A stretch of DNA of 57,197 nt from positions 1 to 57,197 of the forward strand of contig NZ_BOON01000061.1 in the NCBI RefSeq assembly GCF_016863255.1, given 5' to 3'. Below, in pieces: positions 34,340 to 43,467 of the stretch. Below the pieces are notes generated by a model. That model was not told the origin of the DNA, did not search any database, and saw nothing but the letters and a program-made list of their open reading frames with translations. Source of the stretch: Planosporangium mesophilum. GTDB lineage: Bacteria; Actinomycetota; Actinomycetes; Mycobacteriales; Micromonosporaceae. How positions within the stretch are numbered: position 1 is the first letter of the stretch; every line of letters begins with the position of its first letter. Position numbers and translations under genes: made by a program.

Positions 34340-35578
34340 TCAGGCGTACAGCGCCTCGGCCGGGCCGAAGAACTCGAGGTGGATGCGCTCGTCCGGCACG
34401 TCGAGGGCGCGCAGGCCGATGGCGAGCATCCGCATGAAGCCGCGCGGTCCGCAGAAGTAGAAGTCGGCGTCGGCGACCGGGAGGGCGCCCTTGAGCCACT
34501 CCATCGCGATCCGCCCCGGCGCGTCGAAGTCGCGGCCGATCACGTCCTCGGGCAGGGGATGCTCGTAGAACACGACCGCGTGGACCGCGCTGCTCACGGC
34601 GGCGAGGTCCCGGATGTGCCGCTTCATGGCGTGCTGGCGACCGTCCGGCGCGGCGTGCACGTACCAGATCTCGCGCGCCGGGCCGCGGTCGACGAGATAC
34701 TCCAGCATGGACACCGTCGGGGTCAGCCCGACGCCGCCGCTGAGCAGGGCCACCGGCCGGTCCGACGCCTCGTCGAGGACGAACTCACCGGTCGGCGGGC
34801 TCACCCCCACCACGGTGCCCGGACCGGCCTCCTCGTGCAGGTAGTTGGAGGCGAGGCCGGGCGGCGCGTACGGCGCCTCCGGAGGTGGCCCCTCCCGCTT
34901 GACCGAGATGCGGTAGTAGTCGCGCCCCGGCGCACTGGAGATGCTGTAGTTGCGCAGGACGTCGCCCTGGCCGGGAACGCCCAGCCGGACGGTCAGGTAC
35001 TGGCCCGGCCGGAACTCCATCAGCGGGCCGGCGTCGGACGGGCGCAGGTAGAAGGACCTGATGGTCTCGCTCTCGCCGACCGTGCTGGCGACGGTGAAGT
35101 CGCGCCAGCCCACCCAGCCGCCCGGGGTGAGGGCGCGCTCGTCGTAGAGCTCCAGCTCCCGGCTCATCAGCGTGTACGCGAGGTAGTCGTACGCCTGGGT
35201 CCACGCCGTGATGACGTCGGAGGTGGCGGCGTCCTCCAGGACCTCGATCAGCGCCCCGATCAGCGCCCGGCCGACGTACGGGTAGTGCTCGGGCCGGACG
35301 TGCAGACCGACGTGCTTCTGCGCGATCCGCTCGATCAGCGGTACGCAGTCGGAGAGCCGGTCGATGTTGTCCGCGTACGCGTGGATCGCCCCTGCCAACG
35401 CCCGTGGCTGGCTGCCGGACTGCCCGTGGTGGGACTGGTTGAACAGGTTCTTGATCTCCTCGTTCCGGAAGAGGATCTCGTACATCCGCCGCGAGATCTC
35501 CAGCCCGCGCTCGCGCAGGATGGGCGCTGTCGACTTGACAGTGCGGATCGTGCAAGGACTGAGCGCCGTACCCGCCAC
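34340..35578 (-). CDS. hmp: Flavohemoglobin (nitric oxide dioxygenase)
   Basis: 412-residue cytosolic NO dioxygenase that turns NO and O2 into nitrate using NAD(P)H. The globin part (residues 1-140) starts LSPCTIRTVKSTAPILRERG and has the B10 Tyr in RRMYEILF and the proximal His in EHYPYVGRALIGAL. The reductase part has the FAD motif RNYSISS, the NAD-binding GGVGLTPTVSMLEYL and FYFCGPRGFM. The start is GTG 35578; GTG is chosen because the family begins about five residues before LSPCTI. Full length. It is divergent from a CYP152 gene with only 81 bp between starts, so a shared promoter region is likely. Confidence 0.92.
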   Translation of the reverse strand: MAGTALSPCTIRTVKSTAPILRERGLEISRRMYEILFRNEEIKNLFNQSHHGQSGSQPRALAGAIHAYADNIDRLSDCVPLIERIAQKHVGLHVRPEHYPYVGRALIGALIEVLEDAATSDVITAWTQAYDYLAYTLMSRELELYDERALTPGGWVGWRDFTVASTVGESETIRSFYLRPSDAGPLMEFRPGQYLTVRLGVPGQGDVLRNYSISSAPGRDYYRISVKREGPPPEAPYAPPGLASNYLHEEAGPGTVVGVSPPTGEFVLDEASDRPVALLSGGVGLTPTVSMLEYLVDRGPAREIWYVHAAPDGRQHAMKRHIRDLAAVSSAVHAVVFYEHPLPEDVIGRDFDAPGRIAMEWLKGALPVADADFYFCGPRGFMRMLAIGLRALDVPDERIHLEFFGPAEALYA

Positions 35579-35659
35579 CCGGCGCCGCTACCCCGCCTAC
35601 CGGGCGGTATGCGCGGATCCCATCGTTAAACCACCTACGCAGGGGGTAGCGCCGACCGC

Positions 35660-36979
35660 GTGACGACGCAGAGGCAGGGCGAGCGCCCACCCAAGGTCAG
35701 GCGCAACACCATCCCGACGCGGCGCTTCCTCGACCGCACCCTCCTGTTCTTCGCCGAGGGGTACACGTTCACCACCCGCCGGTACCGTCGCTGGCGCGCC
35801 CGCGCCTTCGACACCCGGGTACTCGGCCGGCGGACCGTCTTCATGTCCGGCCGCGACGCGACCAGCCTGTTCTACGACGGGTCGAGGATCGTGCAGTCCA
35901 GGCTGGTGCCCTGGCCGATCCGCACGACGCTGTTCGGTGAGGGCGCCGTGCACTTCCTCGAGGGCGAGGCCCACCGCCACCGCAAGGCGATGTTCCTGTC
36001 GCTGGTGACCCCGGACGCGGTCGCGGCCCTGGCCGCCGCCACCGCGCGACGCTGGGACGCCGCGATCGACCGTTGGACGCCGACCAGCCGGATCGTGCTG
36101 TTCGACGAGGCCGTACAGATCCTCGGCTCCGCGGCGTTCGCCTGGGCCGGCATCCCGCTGGAGCGGGTCGACTCCGGGCGACGGGCCCGTGACCTGGCGA
36201 CGATCGTCGACGGGTTCGGCAGCATCGGGCTGCGGCACCTGCGGGCCCGGCTGGCCCGTACCCGCAGCGACCGCTGGGCCCGGCGGTTGATCGCCGATTG
36301 CCGCGCCGGTCGGCTGCACCCGCCGGCGGGCAGCGCGCTCGACGTCATCGCCCGCCACCGCGACCCCGACGGCCGGCCGCTCGACGAGCGGGTCGCCGCG
36401 ACCGAACTGCTCAACGTGGTACGGCCGACGGTGGCGGTCGCCTACTTCGTCACCTTCGCCGCGCTGGCGATGCACACGTACCCCGAGTGGCACCGGCGCC
36501 TCGCCTACGCCGACGAGGCGTTCGTGGAGGCCTTCGGGTACGAGTTGCGCCGGTTCTACCCGTTCGCGCCGGTGCTCGGCGCGCGGGTACGGCAGGAGTT
36601 CGTCTGGCTGGGCCGCCGGTTCCCCCGGGGCCGCCAGGTCATGCTGGACGTGTTCGGCACCGACCGGGACCCCGAGGCGTGGACCGACCCGGACCGCTTC
36701 GACCCGTACCGGTTCGTCGGGCGTAAGCCGGACAAGCTCGCCTGGATCCCGCACGGGGACGGCGACCCGGCCACCAGCCACCGCTGCGCTGGCGAGGGGG
36801 TGACGACCGAACTGCTGAAGACGGCCGTACGCAAGCTGTGCCAACTGCGCTACGACGTACCGCCGCAGGACCTGGACGCCCCGTTGAACCGGATGCCGAC
36901 CCGCCCGCGCAGCGGCTTCGTCATGGCGAACGTGCAGCGCGTCCCCGTACGGGCGATGGCCGGCTCGCAGGTCAGGTGA
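35660..36979 (+). CDS. CYP152-type cytochrome P450 (H2O2-dependent fatty-acid peroxygenase)
   Basis: 439-residue P450 of the CYP152 kind. The I helix has Arg255-Pro256 in LNVVRPTVAV, replacing the acid-alcohol pair of ordinary P450s; this Arg holds the substrate carboxylate so that the enzyme can use H2O2 for alpha/beta-hydroxylation or decarboxylation of fatty acids. The heme-ligand region is PHGDGDPATSHRCAGE with Cys376, slightly different from the usual GGGxxxxGHRCPGE. The ExxR-type K helix is in FGYELRRFYPF. The GTG start at 35660 follows AGGGGGT at a long distance. It is divergent from flavohemoglobin. Confidence 0.88.
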   Translation: MTTQRQGERPPKVRRNTIPTRRFLDRTLLFFAEGYTFTTRRYRRWRARAFDTRVLGRRTVFMSGRDATSLFYDGSRIVQSRLVPWPIRTTLFGEGAVHFLEGEAHRHRKAMFLSLVTPDAVAALAAATARRWDAAIDRWTPTSRIVLFDEAVQILGSAAFAWAGIPLERVDSGRRARDLATIVDGFGSIGLRHLRARLARTRSDRWARRLIADCRAGRLHPPAGSALDVIARHRDPDGRPLDERVAATELLNVVRPTVAVAYFVTFAALAMHTYPEWHRRLAYADEAFVEAFGYELRRFYPFAPVLGARVRQEFVWLGRRFPRGRQVMLDVFGTDRDPEAWTDPDRFDPYRFVGRKPDKLAWIPHGDGDPATSHRCAGEGVTTELLKTAVRKLCQLRYDVPPQDLDAPLNRMPTRPRSGFVMANVQRVPVRAMAGSQVR

Positions 36980-39900
36980 GGCCGACCGCGTCCCCGATCA
37001 CCTCGAGGGACGCGATCCGCAGGTGCCCCTTCGCGGTGTCCGGGAACGCGCTGGTCATGGTGAGCCTGACCCGCGTGGTCGTCACCGGCTCGAACGTCAG
37101 CGCGTCCGGAGTGACGGTCAGCCCACGGACCGGGACCTCGCGGGTGCCGTCCCAGTAGGTCACCTCGATCCGGGCCGGCGGCGCGCAGGTGGCGCTGGTG
37201 ACGAAGGACGTCCTGATCGTGCCGAAGCGCTGCGGGTTCGCCCAGCTCACCGATACCCAGTCGCGGTGCCGTGCGGTGTTGAACCTCGGCAGCAGTGCGG
37301 TGGGCGCCTTGTCGAAGGCGCTCGACCAGCCGGTGGCCGGGTCGCCGTCGAGCATCGCGGCCGGCAGCGTGGTGGGTGCGCCGGAGTAGCTCGCGTCCGC
37401 CACCGGCCGGGTCGGGGAACCGGCCGACGCCAGGTTGGTGGCGGGCGCGAACTGCTCGACGCCATCGCTGTGGGCGACCCGCAGCGCCGCGGGCAGGGCC
37501 GGCGCGGTCCCGACCGGTACCGCGGTGGACCAGGTCTCCACGCTCGCCGGCCGGTACACGCTGATGACGGCCCGCGCCCGCAGGTCGGTGCCGGGTACTT
37601 CACCGTCTACTGTGTAGTCCCCTGGGTCGCGCCGGACCTGGAACCGCCCCCAGTCGACCGACACGGCCCGTTGCGAGCCGTCCGCCGAGACCGCTTGCAC
37701 GGTACGGGGTAGCCGGGGCTGTTCGCCGAGCGGCACCCGCAGCCGGACCGGGTCGAGACCGATCACCTGGTGGCCGGTGCGGTCGGTGCAGTGGACCGTC
37801 TCCACCGCGGGCAGCAGCCCGTCGGCGGTGGCGGTGACGGTGATCTCGCCCGGCCGGGTGCCCTCCACGATGGCGAGCGCCTTGCCGTTGAACGCGTGCC
37901 GCTGCGGCGACTGGTAGTTCTCGGCGCTCTCCTGCCGGCCGTTGTCGGCCCCGGCGAACCGGCCGCCGGTCACGGTGAAGCTGACGAGGTCGTCGGCGGA
38001 CGGTACGACCACGCCGTGCGCGTCCACGACCTCCACCGTGAGAAACACCAGCGACCTGCGCCCGGCGGCGATCACCTTCCGGTCCGGGGTCAGGCGCAGC
38101 GCGTACGCCGGGCCGGCGGTGACCAGCTCGTCGCGGGCCACCTCGGCCCCGCCCCGGCGGGCCACCGCGACCAGCTTTCCTGGTGCGAACGGTACCCGCC
38201 AGGTCAGGTGCAGCTTTCCGGCGCTGCCGGTGGGGCTGGTGTAGCTTCCCGGGTACGGGCCGACGGTGACGGTCTTGTCGTCGTGGGTGGCCTCCGTGGT
38301 CTCCAGATAGGACCGCCCGTCGACCGTCGTCTTCCGGTCGAAGGTACGCACGCCCTGCGACACCCCGTTGAGGAACAGCTCGATGGTGTCCACATTGGAG
38401 TAGGCCCAGACCTCGACGACCGCGCCGGGCTCGTGGTCGGTCCAGTTCATCGGTACCAGGTGCACCATCGGCTTCGTGGTCCACTGGCTGCGGAACAGGT
38501 GGTACATGTCCTTGGGGAAGCCGGCTGTGTCGACGGCGCCGAAAAAGGACGCCTTGACCGGGAAGACGTCGTACGGGGTCGGCTCCCCGATGTAGTCGAT
38601 GCCCGACCACAGGAACTCTCCGGTGAAGTACCTGCGGTCCCGGTCCTTCTTCAGCCCGTACTCGCCGCTCATCGTCCACGAGGCGAGGTTGTTGTCGTAC
38701 GACGAGGTCCCCCGCCGGCCCGGGGTGTGGTTCTCCCCGGTGTTGAGGTGCTGCGGCTCCTGGTACACCCCGCGCGTGGACGTCTCCGACGAGGACTCCG
38801 ACTCGAACAGGAACAGGTTCGGGTACGCCGCGTGCAGCGCGTCGACCGAGCCGGCGGTGTTGTAGTTGAGGCCGAGGCCGTCGAGCTTGGCGAGCATCAG
38901 GTCGGCGGCCGAGCCGCGCGCGGGCAGGCCGCGGTACTTGTCGGAGCCGATGACGACCGGCCGGGTCGGGTCGGCGGCCTTGACCGCGTCGATCAGCCGC
39001 TGCGCCATCGCCAGCCCGGCGGTCGAGGTGGAGTCGGGGATCTCGTTGCCGATCGACCACATGATGACCGCCGGCGAGTTCCGCGCGGCGTTGACCATCT
39101 CGGTGATGTCGGCCTCGCAGTTGGCGTCGAAGAAGCGGCCGTAGTCGTAGGTGTTCTTGCCGTGCTGCCAGCAGTCGAACGCCTCGACCATCATGACGAT
39201 GCCCATCCGCTCACAGACGCCGATGAGCTCGGGCGCGGGCGGGTTGTGGGAGGTACGCAGGGCGTTCACGCCCATGCTCCGCATGATGGTCATCTGACGG
39301 GTCAGAGCGTCCACATTGATCGCCGCGCCCAGCGCCCCCTGGTCGTGGTGCAGGTCGACGCCCTGCAGCTTCAGGTACCTGCCGTTGAGGAACAGGCCCT
39401 CGTTCGGATCGATGCGGAAGTACCGGATCCCGAACGTCGTCCGGTACGTGTCGAGGGTCTTGTTGTTTGAGATCAGGTCGGTCCGCAGCGTGTAGAGGTA
39501 CGGCTTCTCGGTCGACCACAGGGTGGGGCGGCGCACGGTGATGTCGACCGTGTCGGTGTGCCCTTCGGGACCGACGCCGGCCGCCGAGGACTCGGCCCGG
39601 CCGACGGTGCGGCCCGCGGCGTCTTCAATGGTCGACACGACGCGCAGGTCCGCTTTGCTGCCCTCGTTGACCATGCTCGTCTGAACGCGCACGTTCGCGT
39701 ACCCCGACGTGATCGTCTTCTCCAGGTCGGGCGTGGTCACGAACGTGCCCCAGCGCCGCACGTGGACCGGGTCGGTCACGACCAGGCGCGCCCGCCGGTA
39801 GATCCCGCTGCCGGAGTACCACCGGCTGCTCGGCTGCCGGTTCTGCACCTTCACCGCGAGCACGTTCGGCGTGCCGTCGGTCTTGACCCAGGGCGTGGCG

Positions 39901-40385
39901 TCGAAGGCGAAGCCGGTGTAGCCGTACGGGTGGTTGCCGACGAGGTGGCCGTTCACGTAGACGTACGAGTCCATGTAGACGCCGTCGAACTCGACGCTGA
40001 CCCGCTTGCCCGTGTACGCCTTCGGCAGCGTGAACGTCCTGCGGTACCAGCCGAGGCCGCCGTGGAAGAACCCGGTACCGCTGGCGGTGTCCGGCGCGAC
40101 CTCCGGATCGTGCTCGATGCTCCAGTCGTGCGGTACGGCGACGGTGCGCCAGTGTGAGTCGTCGAACCCGGGGTCGTGGGCGTTCGCGTACTGCCCGGTC
40201 GGGTCGGTGATCCCGAACGGGTTGACCAGGGCGAACTTCCATCCGTCTGCGAGGTCGACGCTGCGCGCGCCGTCGCCGGTTCCATGATCGGCCGTGGCCG
40301 CTCTCGCAGGCGCGCCGCCAAGAGCGAGCGGAACGATCGGGGCGGCGCCCCCGGCCACCAGCAGCGAACGTCGCTTGAGTCCCAC
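36972..40385 (-). CDS. Tat-secreted GH2 beta-galactosidase-like hydrolase with discoidin domain
   Basis: 1137-residue secreted glycoside hydrolase of family 2. I place the start at GTG 40385, nine bases after GGAGG; the TTG two codons earlier is too close to it. The twin-arginine signal (LKRRSLLVAGG ... ARAAT) indicates Tat export. Order: N-terminal sugar-binding sandwich (residues 40-220), immunoglobulin-like domain, TIM barrel with acid/base Glu448 in SIGNEIPDS and FESESSSETSTRG near the nucleophile, DUF4982-like segment (LHLTWRVPFAPGKL), two Ig-like domains (FTVTGGRFAGADNGR, ITVTATADG) and a C-terminal F5/8 discoidin-type sandwich. TTGACC at 40474-40479 and ATAGTG at 40451-40456 (minus) form a candidate promoter. 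Beta-galactosidase is the likeliest activity, beta-glucuronidase possible. Confidence 0.85.
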   Translation of the reverse strand: MGLKRRSLLVAGGAAPIVPLALGGAPARAATADHGTGDGARSVDLADGWKFALVNPFGITDPTGQYANAHDPGFDDSHWRTVAVPHDWSIEHDPEVAPDTASGTGFFHGGLGWYRRTFTLPKAYTGKRVSVEFDGVYMDSYVYVNGHLVGNHPYGYTGFAFDATPWVKTDGTPNVLAVKVQNRQPSSRWYSGSGIYRRARLVVTDPVHVRRWGTFVTTPDLEKTITSGYANVRVQTSMVNEGSKADLRVVSTIEDAAGRTVGRAESSAAGVGPEGHTDTVDITVRRPTLWSTEKPYLYTLRTDLISNNKTLDTYRTTFGIRYFRIDPNEGLFLNGRYLKLQGVDLHHDQGALGAAINVDALTRQMTIMRSMGVNALRTSHNPPAPELIGVCERMGIVMMVEAFDCWQHGKNTYDYGRFFDANCEADITEMVNAARNSPAVIMWSIGNEIPDSTSTAGLAMAQRLIDAVKAADPTRPVVIGSDKYRGLPARGSAADLMLAKLDGLGLNYNTAGSVDALHAAYPNLFLFESESSSETSTRGVYQEPQHLNTGENHTPGRRGTSSYDNNLASWTMSGEYGLKKDRDRRYFTGEFLWSGIDYIGEPTPYDVFPVKASFFGAVDTAGFPKDMYHLFRSQWTTKPMVHLVPMNWTDHEPGAVVEVWAYSNVDTIELFLNGVSQGVRTFDRKTTVDGRSYLETTEATHDDKTVTVGPYPGSYTSPTGSAGKLHLTWRVPFAPGKLVAVARRGGAEVARDELVTAGPAYALRLTPDRKVIAAGRRSLVFLTVEVVDAHGVVVPSADDLVSFTVTGGRFAGADNGRQESAENYQSPQRHAFNGKALAIVEGTRPGEITVTATADGLLPAVETVHCTDRTGHQVIGLDPVRLRVPLGEQPRLPRTVQAVSADGSQRAVSVDWGRFQVRRDPGDYTVDGEVPGTDLRARAVISVYRPASVETWSTAVPVGTAPALPAALRVAHSDGVEQFAPATNLASAGSPTRPVADASYSGAPTTLPAAMLDGDPATGWSSAFDKAPTALLPRFNTARHRDWVSVSWANPQRFGTIRTSFVTSATCAPPARIEVTYWDGTREVPVRGLTVTPDALTFEPVTTTRVRLTMTSAFPDTAKGHLRIASLEVIGDAVGLT

Positions 40386-40567
40386 GGCCAACCGCCTCCC
40401 TCGCGCCGCTTGGTGGCGCGCCGCCGCGCACGTTCATCGAAGCGCATCGACACTATTCATCGGATCAATGCGTGGTCAAGCGCCGTTCCCCCGTACGGAA
40501 TCGGAAGCCGCGTCCTCGGCTTGTCGCACCGTGGCGGGCTGCACGACGGCGGTCGCACCGGGAGCTC

Positions 40568-41182
40568 TCAGGCGAGTTCACCTAGGACCGGCCGTAGAAC
40601 GTCTCCCAGCGTCGCCGGGTCGGCGCGGAGCGCCTCGCTGACAAGCACCTGGTGCTCGTCTGGCCGGTGGGTCCAGGTGCCCGCCACCGGGAGGGTCGTG
40701 ATAGTCAGATCGAACGGACGGGCGGGGCGGCCGAGCGTCTCGACCACGGCGGCAACGATACGGCCCACCGCGAGGCGGTCGTTGCGGGCACGGTCGGCAC
40801 GGGCGACGACCTGCTCGATCTGGTCACGCTTACGCTGGTCGGCCCACGCGAAGGCGGACCGCCACACCTCCTCCGACCAGCCGCCGAAGGCCGTGCCCGA
40901 CGCCGCCCATCGAAGGCGGGCACGAGGATCATCACGCGGAGTGACGGCCGTCCGGTCCCGCAGGAGCGTCGACCACCAGGAACGCCAGGCCCGCCCGGCC
41001 GTGGAGGGGTCGATCGAGTCTCGCAGCTCGCGGTCGGTCGGGACGGCCGGCGATAGAGCCGGAGGATCGGCGGCGTGGTCACGGTCTCGTAGTCCCGCAA
41101 CGTCGCGAATGAAAAGGGCGGCCGTAAGATCCCACCCCTCATCCTCCGCGATCCGCCAACTTGGCACCTGATCGAATCGCAC
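40568..41182 (-). CDS. Conserved hypothetical protein, 204 residues
   Basis: A 204-residue protein starting at GTG 41182, after AAGGGG. It has no signal peptide or membrane segment. Trp- and Arg-rich helical segments stand out (RAWRSWWSTLLRDRTAV, WSEEVWRSAFAWADQRKR), then a beta-like end FDLTITTLPVAGTWTHRPDEHQVLVSEAL. I do not recognise the family. Third-position GC is normal for the genome, which supports coding. It is a single-gene unit next to the AT-richer accessory segment. Confidence 0.6.
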   Translation of the reverse strand: MRFDQVPSWRIAEDEGWDLTAALFIRDVAGLRDRDHAADPPALSPAVPTDRELRDSIDPSTAGRAWRSWWSTLLRDRTAVTPRDDPRARLRWAASGTAFGGWSEEVWRSAFAWADQRKRDQIEQVVARADRARNDRLAVGRIVAAVVETLGRPARPFDLTITTLPVAGTWTHRPDEHQVLVSEALRADPATLGDVLRPVLGELA

Positions 41183-41273
41183 GATGATCCCCTTTGTCGC
41201 CGCGCGGATTGAGATGGCACATGTCAGAATAGCGACGGCAAAAATTTACCACAGCATCAGATGCGGGGTACGT

Positions 41274-41305
41274 GTGCCGGGCGGACCACATGGTTCGCCC
41301 GGCAC
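41274..41305. terminator. 14-bp hairpin terminator of the secreted orphan gene
   Basis: Arms 41274-41287 and 41292-41305 pair over 14 bp (one G-U) around a 4-nt loop. It lies 55 bp beyond the stop of the minus-strand gene at 41360 and downstream of nothing on the plus strand, so it most likely ends that transcript. Confidence 0.6.
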
Positions 41306-41359
41306 AATTAACTTTCGATTAGCCGTCGTTTCATTCGCTTACTCAGTGCTGGATACCGG

Positions 41360-41941
41360 TCAGTACAAATTCGTTGACTGCCACGGTCCGAGCGTGTTAC
41401 ACGTCCTGCCATCCGCCAGGTACGCATGACCGTTAGTGACCTGCGCCCACGAGTATCCCGTGGTTCCGTGGCTCGTCGTCCACGTGTCGTCCCAGCTGTA
41501 ACCGACATGCGGGCCGCCCCACGGCTTCGAGCCGACGCCGATATTGTCGGTCACCGCTACGGTCCAGTCATAGGCGAACATCGGCGCCGCGGTGGTCAGG
41601 TCGAAACCCGTGTAGACCTGTGCCTTGCGACCGCCCTGAGCAGCGTAGTAGAGGAACGACGTGCCGCAGTTGCCGGTCACGACAGGGTTGTCCATGGTGG
41701 TGACCACCGGCTCCTGCGTGATCGGATGGTTGGCCACCTTGACCGTGTCCAGCTTGCCGTCCTTGACGATTACCTTGTACCCGTTCCGGTTCGCGACCTG
41801 CTGGTCGATGCCGGTGACGACGAGCTGGGCCTGGAAGGTCTCGGCGGTCGTCGGAGCGGCGGACGCCGCCGCAGCCGGAATGAGCGCCGTCGCTCCGACG
41901 ACCGCCGCAGTGGCCGCGATCTTCAGCGTTCTGTGCAGCAT
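41360..41941 (-). CDS. Secreted protein of unknown function
   Basis: 193-residue protein with a textbook signal peptide (LHRTLKIAATAAVVGATALI ... ASA) and mature part of about 165 residues. The ATG at 41941 follows GGAGGAT. Two Cys (NCGTSFLYYA and RTCNTLGPW) may form a disulfide. The repeated aromatic WDDTWTT/YSWAQV segments suggest a beta-rich fold. Local base composition is lower in GC than neighbours. Divergent from an ECF sigma factor. I do not recognise the family. Confidence 0.65.
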   Translation of the reverse strand: MLHRTLKIAATAAVVGATALIPAAAASAAPTTAETFQAQLVVTGIDQQVANRNGYKVIVKDGKLDTVKVANHPITQEPVVTTMDNPVVTGNCGTSFLYYAAQGGRKAQVYTGFDLTTAAPMFAYDWTVAVTDNIGVGSKPWGGPHVGYSWDDTWTTSHGTTGYSWAQVTNGHAYLADGRTCNTLGPWQSTNLY

Positions 41942-42155
41942 GCTTTCATCCTCCGATTGGATCGGCTGTGGCACTTCATAGAGCAACACGCGCCGAGCCC
42001 CGCCAAATGCTGCACGCCACATCAATTTTCAGACTCTGCAATCCGAGTCTCATCTGTCCTGTCTTGGCATGAATCACTGACGCCCCTCGATTGACTTACT
42101 TGTTTAGATTGCGTCGAGGCGTCTACGACATTTGGCGGCCAATCTCACGGGGGAT

Positions 42156-42644
42156 GTGTTGAACGGCCATCGATACGATCATGAATTCGAGACGTACGCG
42201 CGTGGCAGCCGGGCGCGGCTGCACCGGGTGGCCTACCGGATGTGCGGCGACTGGCATCAGGCGGAAGACCTGACGCAGCTCACCCTGCAGAAGGTGTACG
42301 AGCAGTGGGACAGGTTGACGCAACACGATCAACTGAACGCCTACAGCCACAAGGTCCTGCTGCGCGTCTACCTGAGCGAGCATCGGCGCCTGCGCTGGTC
42401 ACGTGAGGTGCTGACGCGGGTGAACGTGCCGGAGCCGGCCGCCTGGGATGACCCGGCGGACGACCGGGTCACCCTGCTCGCGGCCGTCAACCGCCTGGGG
42501 CGAAGCCAGCGGAGGATCATCATGCTGCGGTTCTGGCTCGACTGCAGCGTCGAGCAGACCGCCCGCTTGCTCGACTGCTCGGTCGGCACGGTCACCGGCC
42601 AGACCACCCGGGCGCTCAGGACCTTGCGGAACTCGCTGAGTTAG
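42156..42644 (+). CDS. ECF sigma factor, SigE-like (SIG70 short family)
   Basis: About 162-residue sigma factor. Region 2 is LHRVAYRMCGDWHQAEDLTQLTLQKVYEQWDRL; region 4 is LGRSQRRIIMLRFWLDCSVEQTARLLDCSVGTVTGQTTRAL. Both DNA-contact regions are complete. Translation may start at GTG 42156 or TTG 42159, close to GGGGGA, or at TTG 42132 upstream; all in frame. There is no adjacent anti-sigma gene, as is common for SigE-family actinobacterial factors. It is divergent from the secreted orphan, which is the natural candidate target. Confidence 0.82.
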   Translation: MLNGHRYDHEFETYARGSRARLHRVAYRMCGDWHQAEDLTQLTLQKVYEQWDRLTQHDQLNAYSHKVLLRVYLSEHRRLRWSREVLTRVNVPEPAAWDDPADDRVTLLAAVNRLGRSQRRIIMLRFWLDCSVEQTARLLDCSVGTVTGQTTRALRTLRNSLS

Positions 42645-42717
42645 CCACCGTGGTCGGCCGGCGCGCCAATTGATCGCCAAGGTACTGGCAAGCCTGTGAA
42701 CCCAGTCGGATGACGGA

Positions 42718-43068
42718 CTAGGCGGCTCTCCCCTGTCGCTGCCCGAGTAGCTGCTGCGCCCGCTCGGCGGCGGTGTGCAGCCGCGCCACGGCACTGGCCA
42801 GCTCCGCCGCCGGGTCCTGCTCGGTACCCTCGTCGCGCGCCAGGCCCTCCTCGATCCACCGGCGCACGGTCTTGCTCCAGTCGCTGCCCATCTTCTCGGC
42901 CACGGTCTCGATGCGGGCCACCATCGACATCGGCACCCGCACCGACTTGCCGACCATGACCTCCTCGCTGACCTCGAACCGCTCGTCGGTCACGCGCGCC
43001 TTGCCGAAGTGGGAGTCGTCCAGCGGCTGCCCGGAGCGGGCCTGTTCCATCAGCTCCCGTGCCCTCAT
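42718..43068 (-). CDS. Ribbon-helix-helix antitoxin-like protein
   Basis: 116-residue protein with a ribbon-helix-helix-like core: VGKSVRVPMSMVARIETVAEKMGSDWSKTVRRWIEEGL (strand, then two helices). The rest is charged and probably disordered, as in type II antitoxins. Its ATG at 43068 overlaps the stop of the upstream gene (ATGA), so both are coupled. The toxin-first order with an RHH antitoxin recalls the BrnT/BrnA layout. Possible alternative: simple transcription repressor of the pair. Confidence 0.6.
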   Translation of the reverse strand: MRARELMEQARSGQPLDDSHFGKARVTDERFEVSEEVMVGKSVRVPMSMVARIETVAEKMGSDWSKTVRRWIEEGLARDEGTEQDPAAELASAVARLHTAAERAQQLLGQRQGRAA

Positions 43069-43340
43069 CGCAGCTCACCCTCCCGCGCGTTGTGCCACCG
43101 CGCCTTGCCGTCCATGCCGGCATCGAACGCGCCGATCACCTCGTACCAGTCCGCGTCGGCCCGGACCAGCCAGACCTCGACCAGACGACCGGTCACGTCG
43201 GTGATGACCCGCCATCCGTCGCCGCCCTCGAGGGGCAGAAGAAGACGCCGACCTTCCGCACCCACGGCCTGGTTGACCTCGGTGGGCGGCACGCCCATCT
43301 CCTCGACCAGGCGCATCGCGTCGCGGGACCAGACGATCAT
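43065..43340 (-). CDS. Toxin-like small protein of a putative type II TA pair
   Basis: 91-residue protein starting at ATG 43340 (or the adjacent ATG 43343). It begins IVWSRDAMRLVEEMGVPPTEV, then GRRLLLPLEGGDGWRVITDVTGRLVEVWLVRADADWYEVIGAFDA. The alternating strands, with a charged N-terminal helix, are like small RNase-type toxins, but I see no clear BrnT or RelE signature and no established family. Function assigned from size, order and coupling to the RHH gene. Two direct GTATGAC repeats upstream could be its operator. Confidence 0.5.
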   Translation of the reverse strand: MIVWSRDAMRLVEEMGVPPTEVNQAVGAEGRRLLLPLEGGDGWRVITDVTGRLVEVWLVRADADWYEVIGAFDAGMDGKARWHNAREGELR

Positions 43341-43352
43341 CATGGTAGCACT

Positions 43353-43370
43353 GTATGACGCGCGTATGAC
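43353..43370. promoter_or_regulatory. Direct-repeat operator candidate of the TA-like pair
   Basis: Two copies of GTATGAC (43353-43359 and 43364-43370) start 11 bp apart, one helical turn, and lie 10 bp upstream of the toxin-like start. RHH antitoxins bind such tandem sites on one face of the DNA to autoregulate. Inference from position and spacing only. Confidence 0.45.
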
Positions 43371-43467
43371 ATTCTCATTCACGCAGGTCAGTGCCGGCGT
43401 CCGCCGCGATTGCCGGTCGGGAGGCGGGTGCGGCAGTCGGGAGACGCGACCCGGGACGCGGGCAGGG

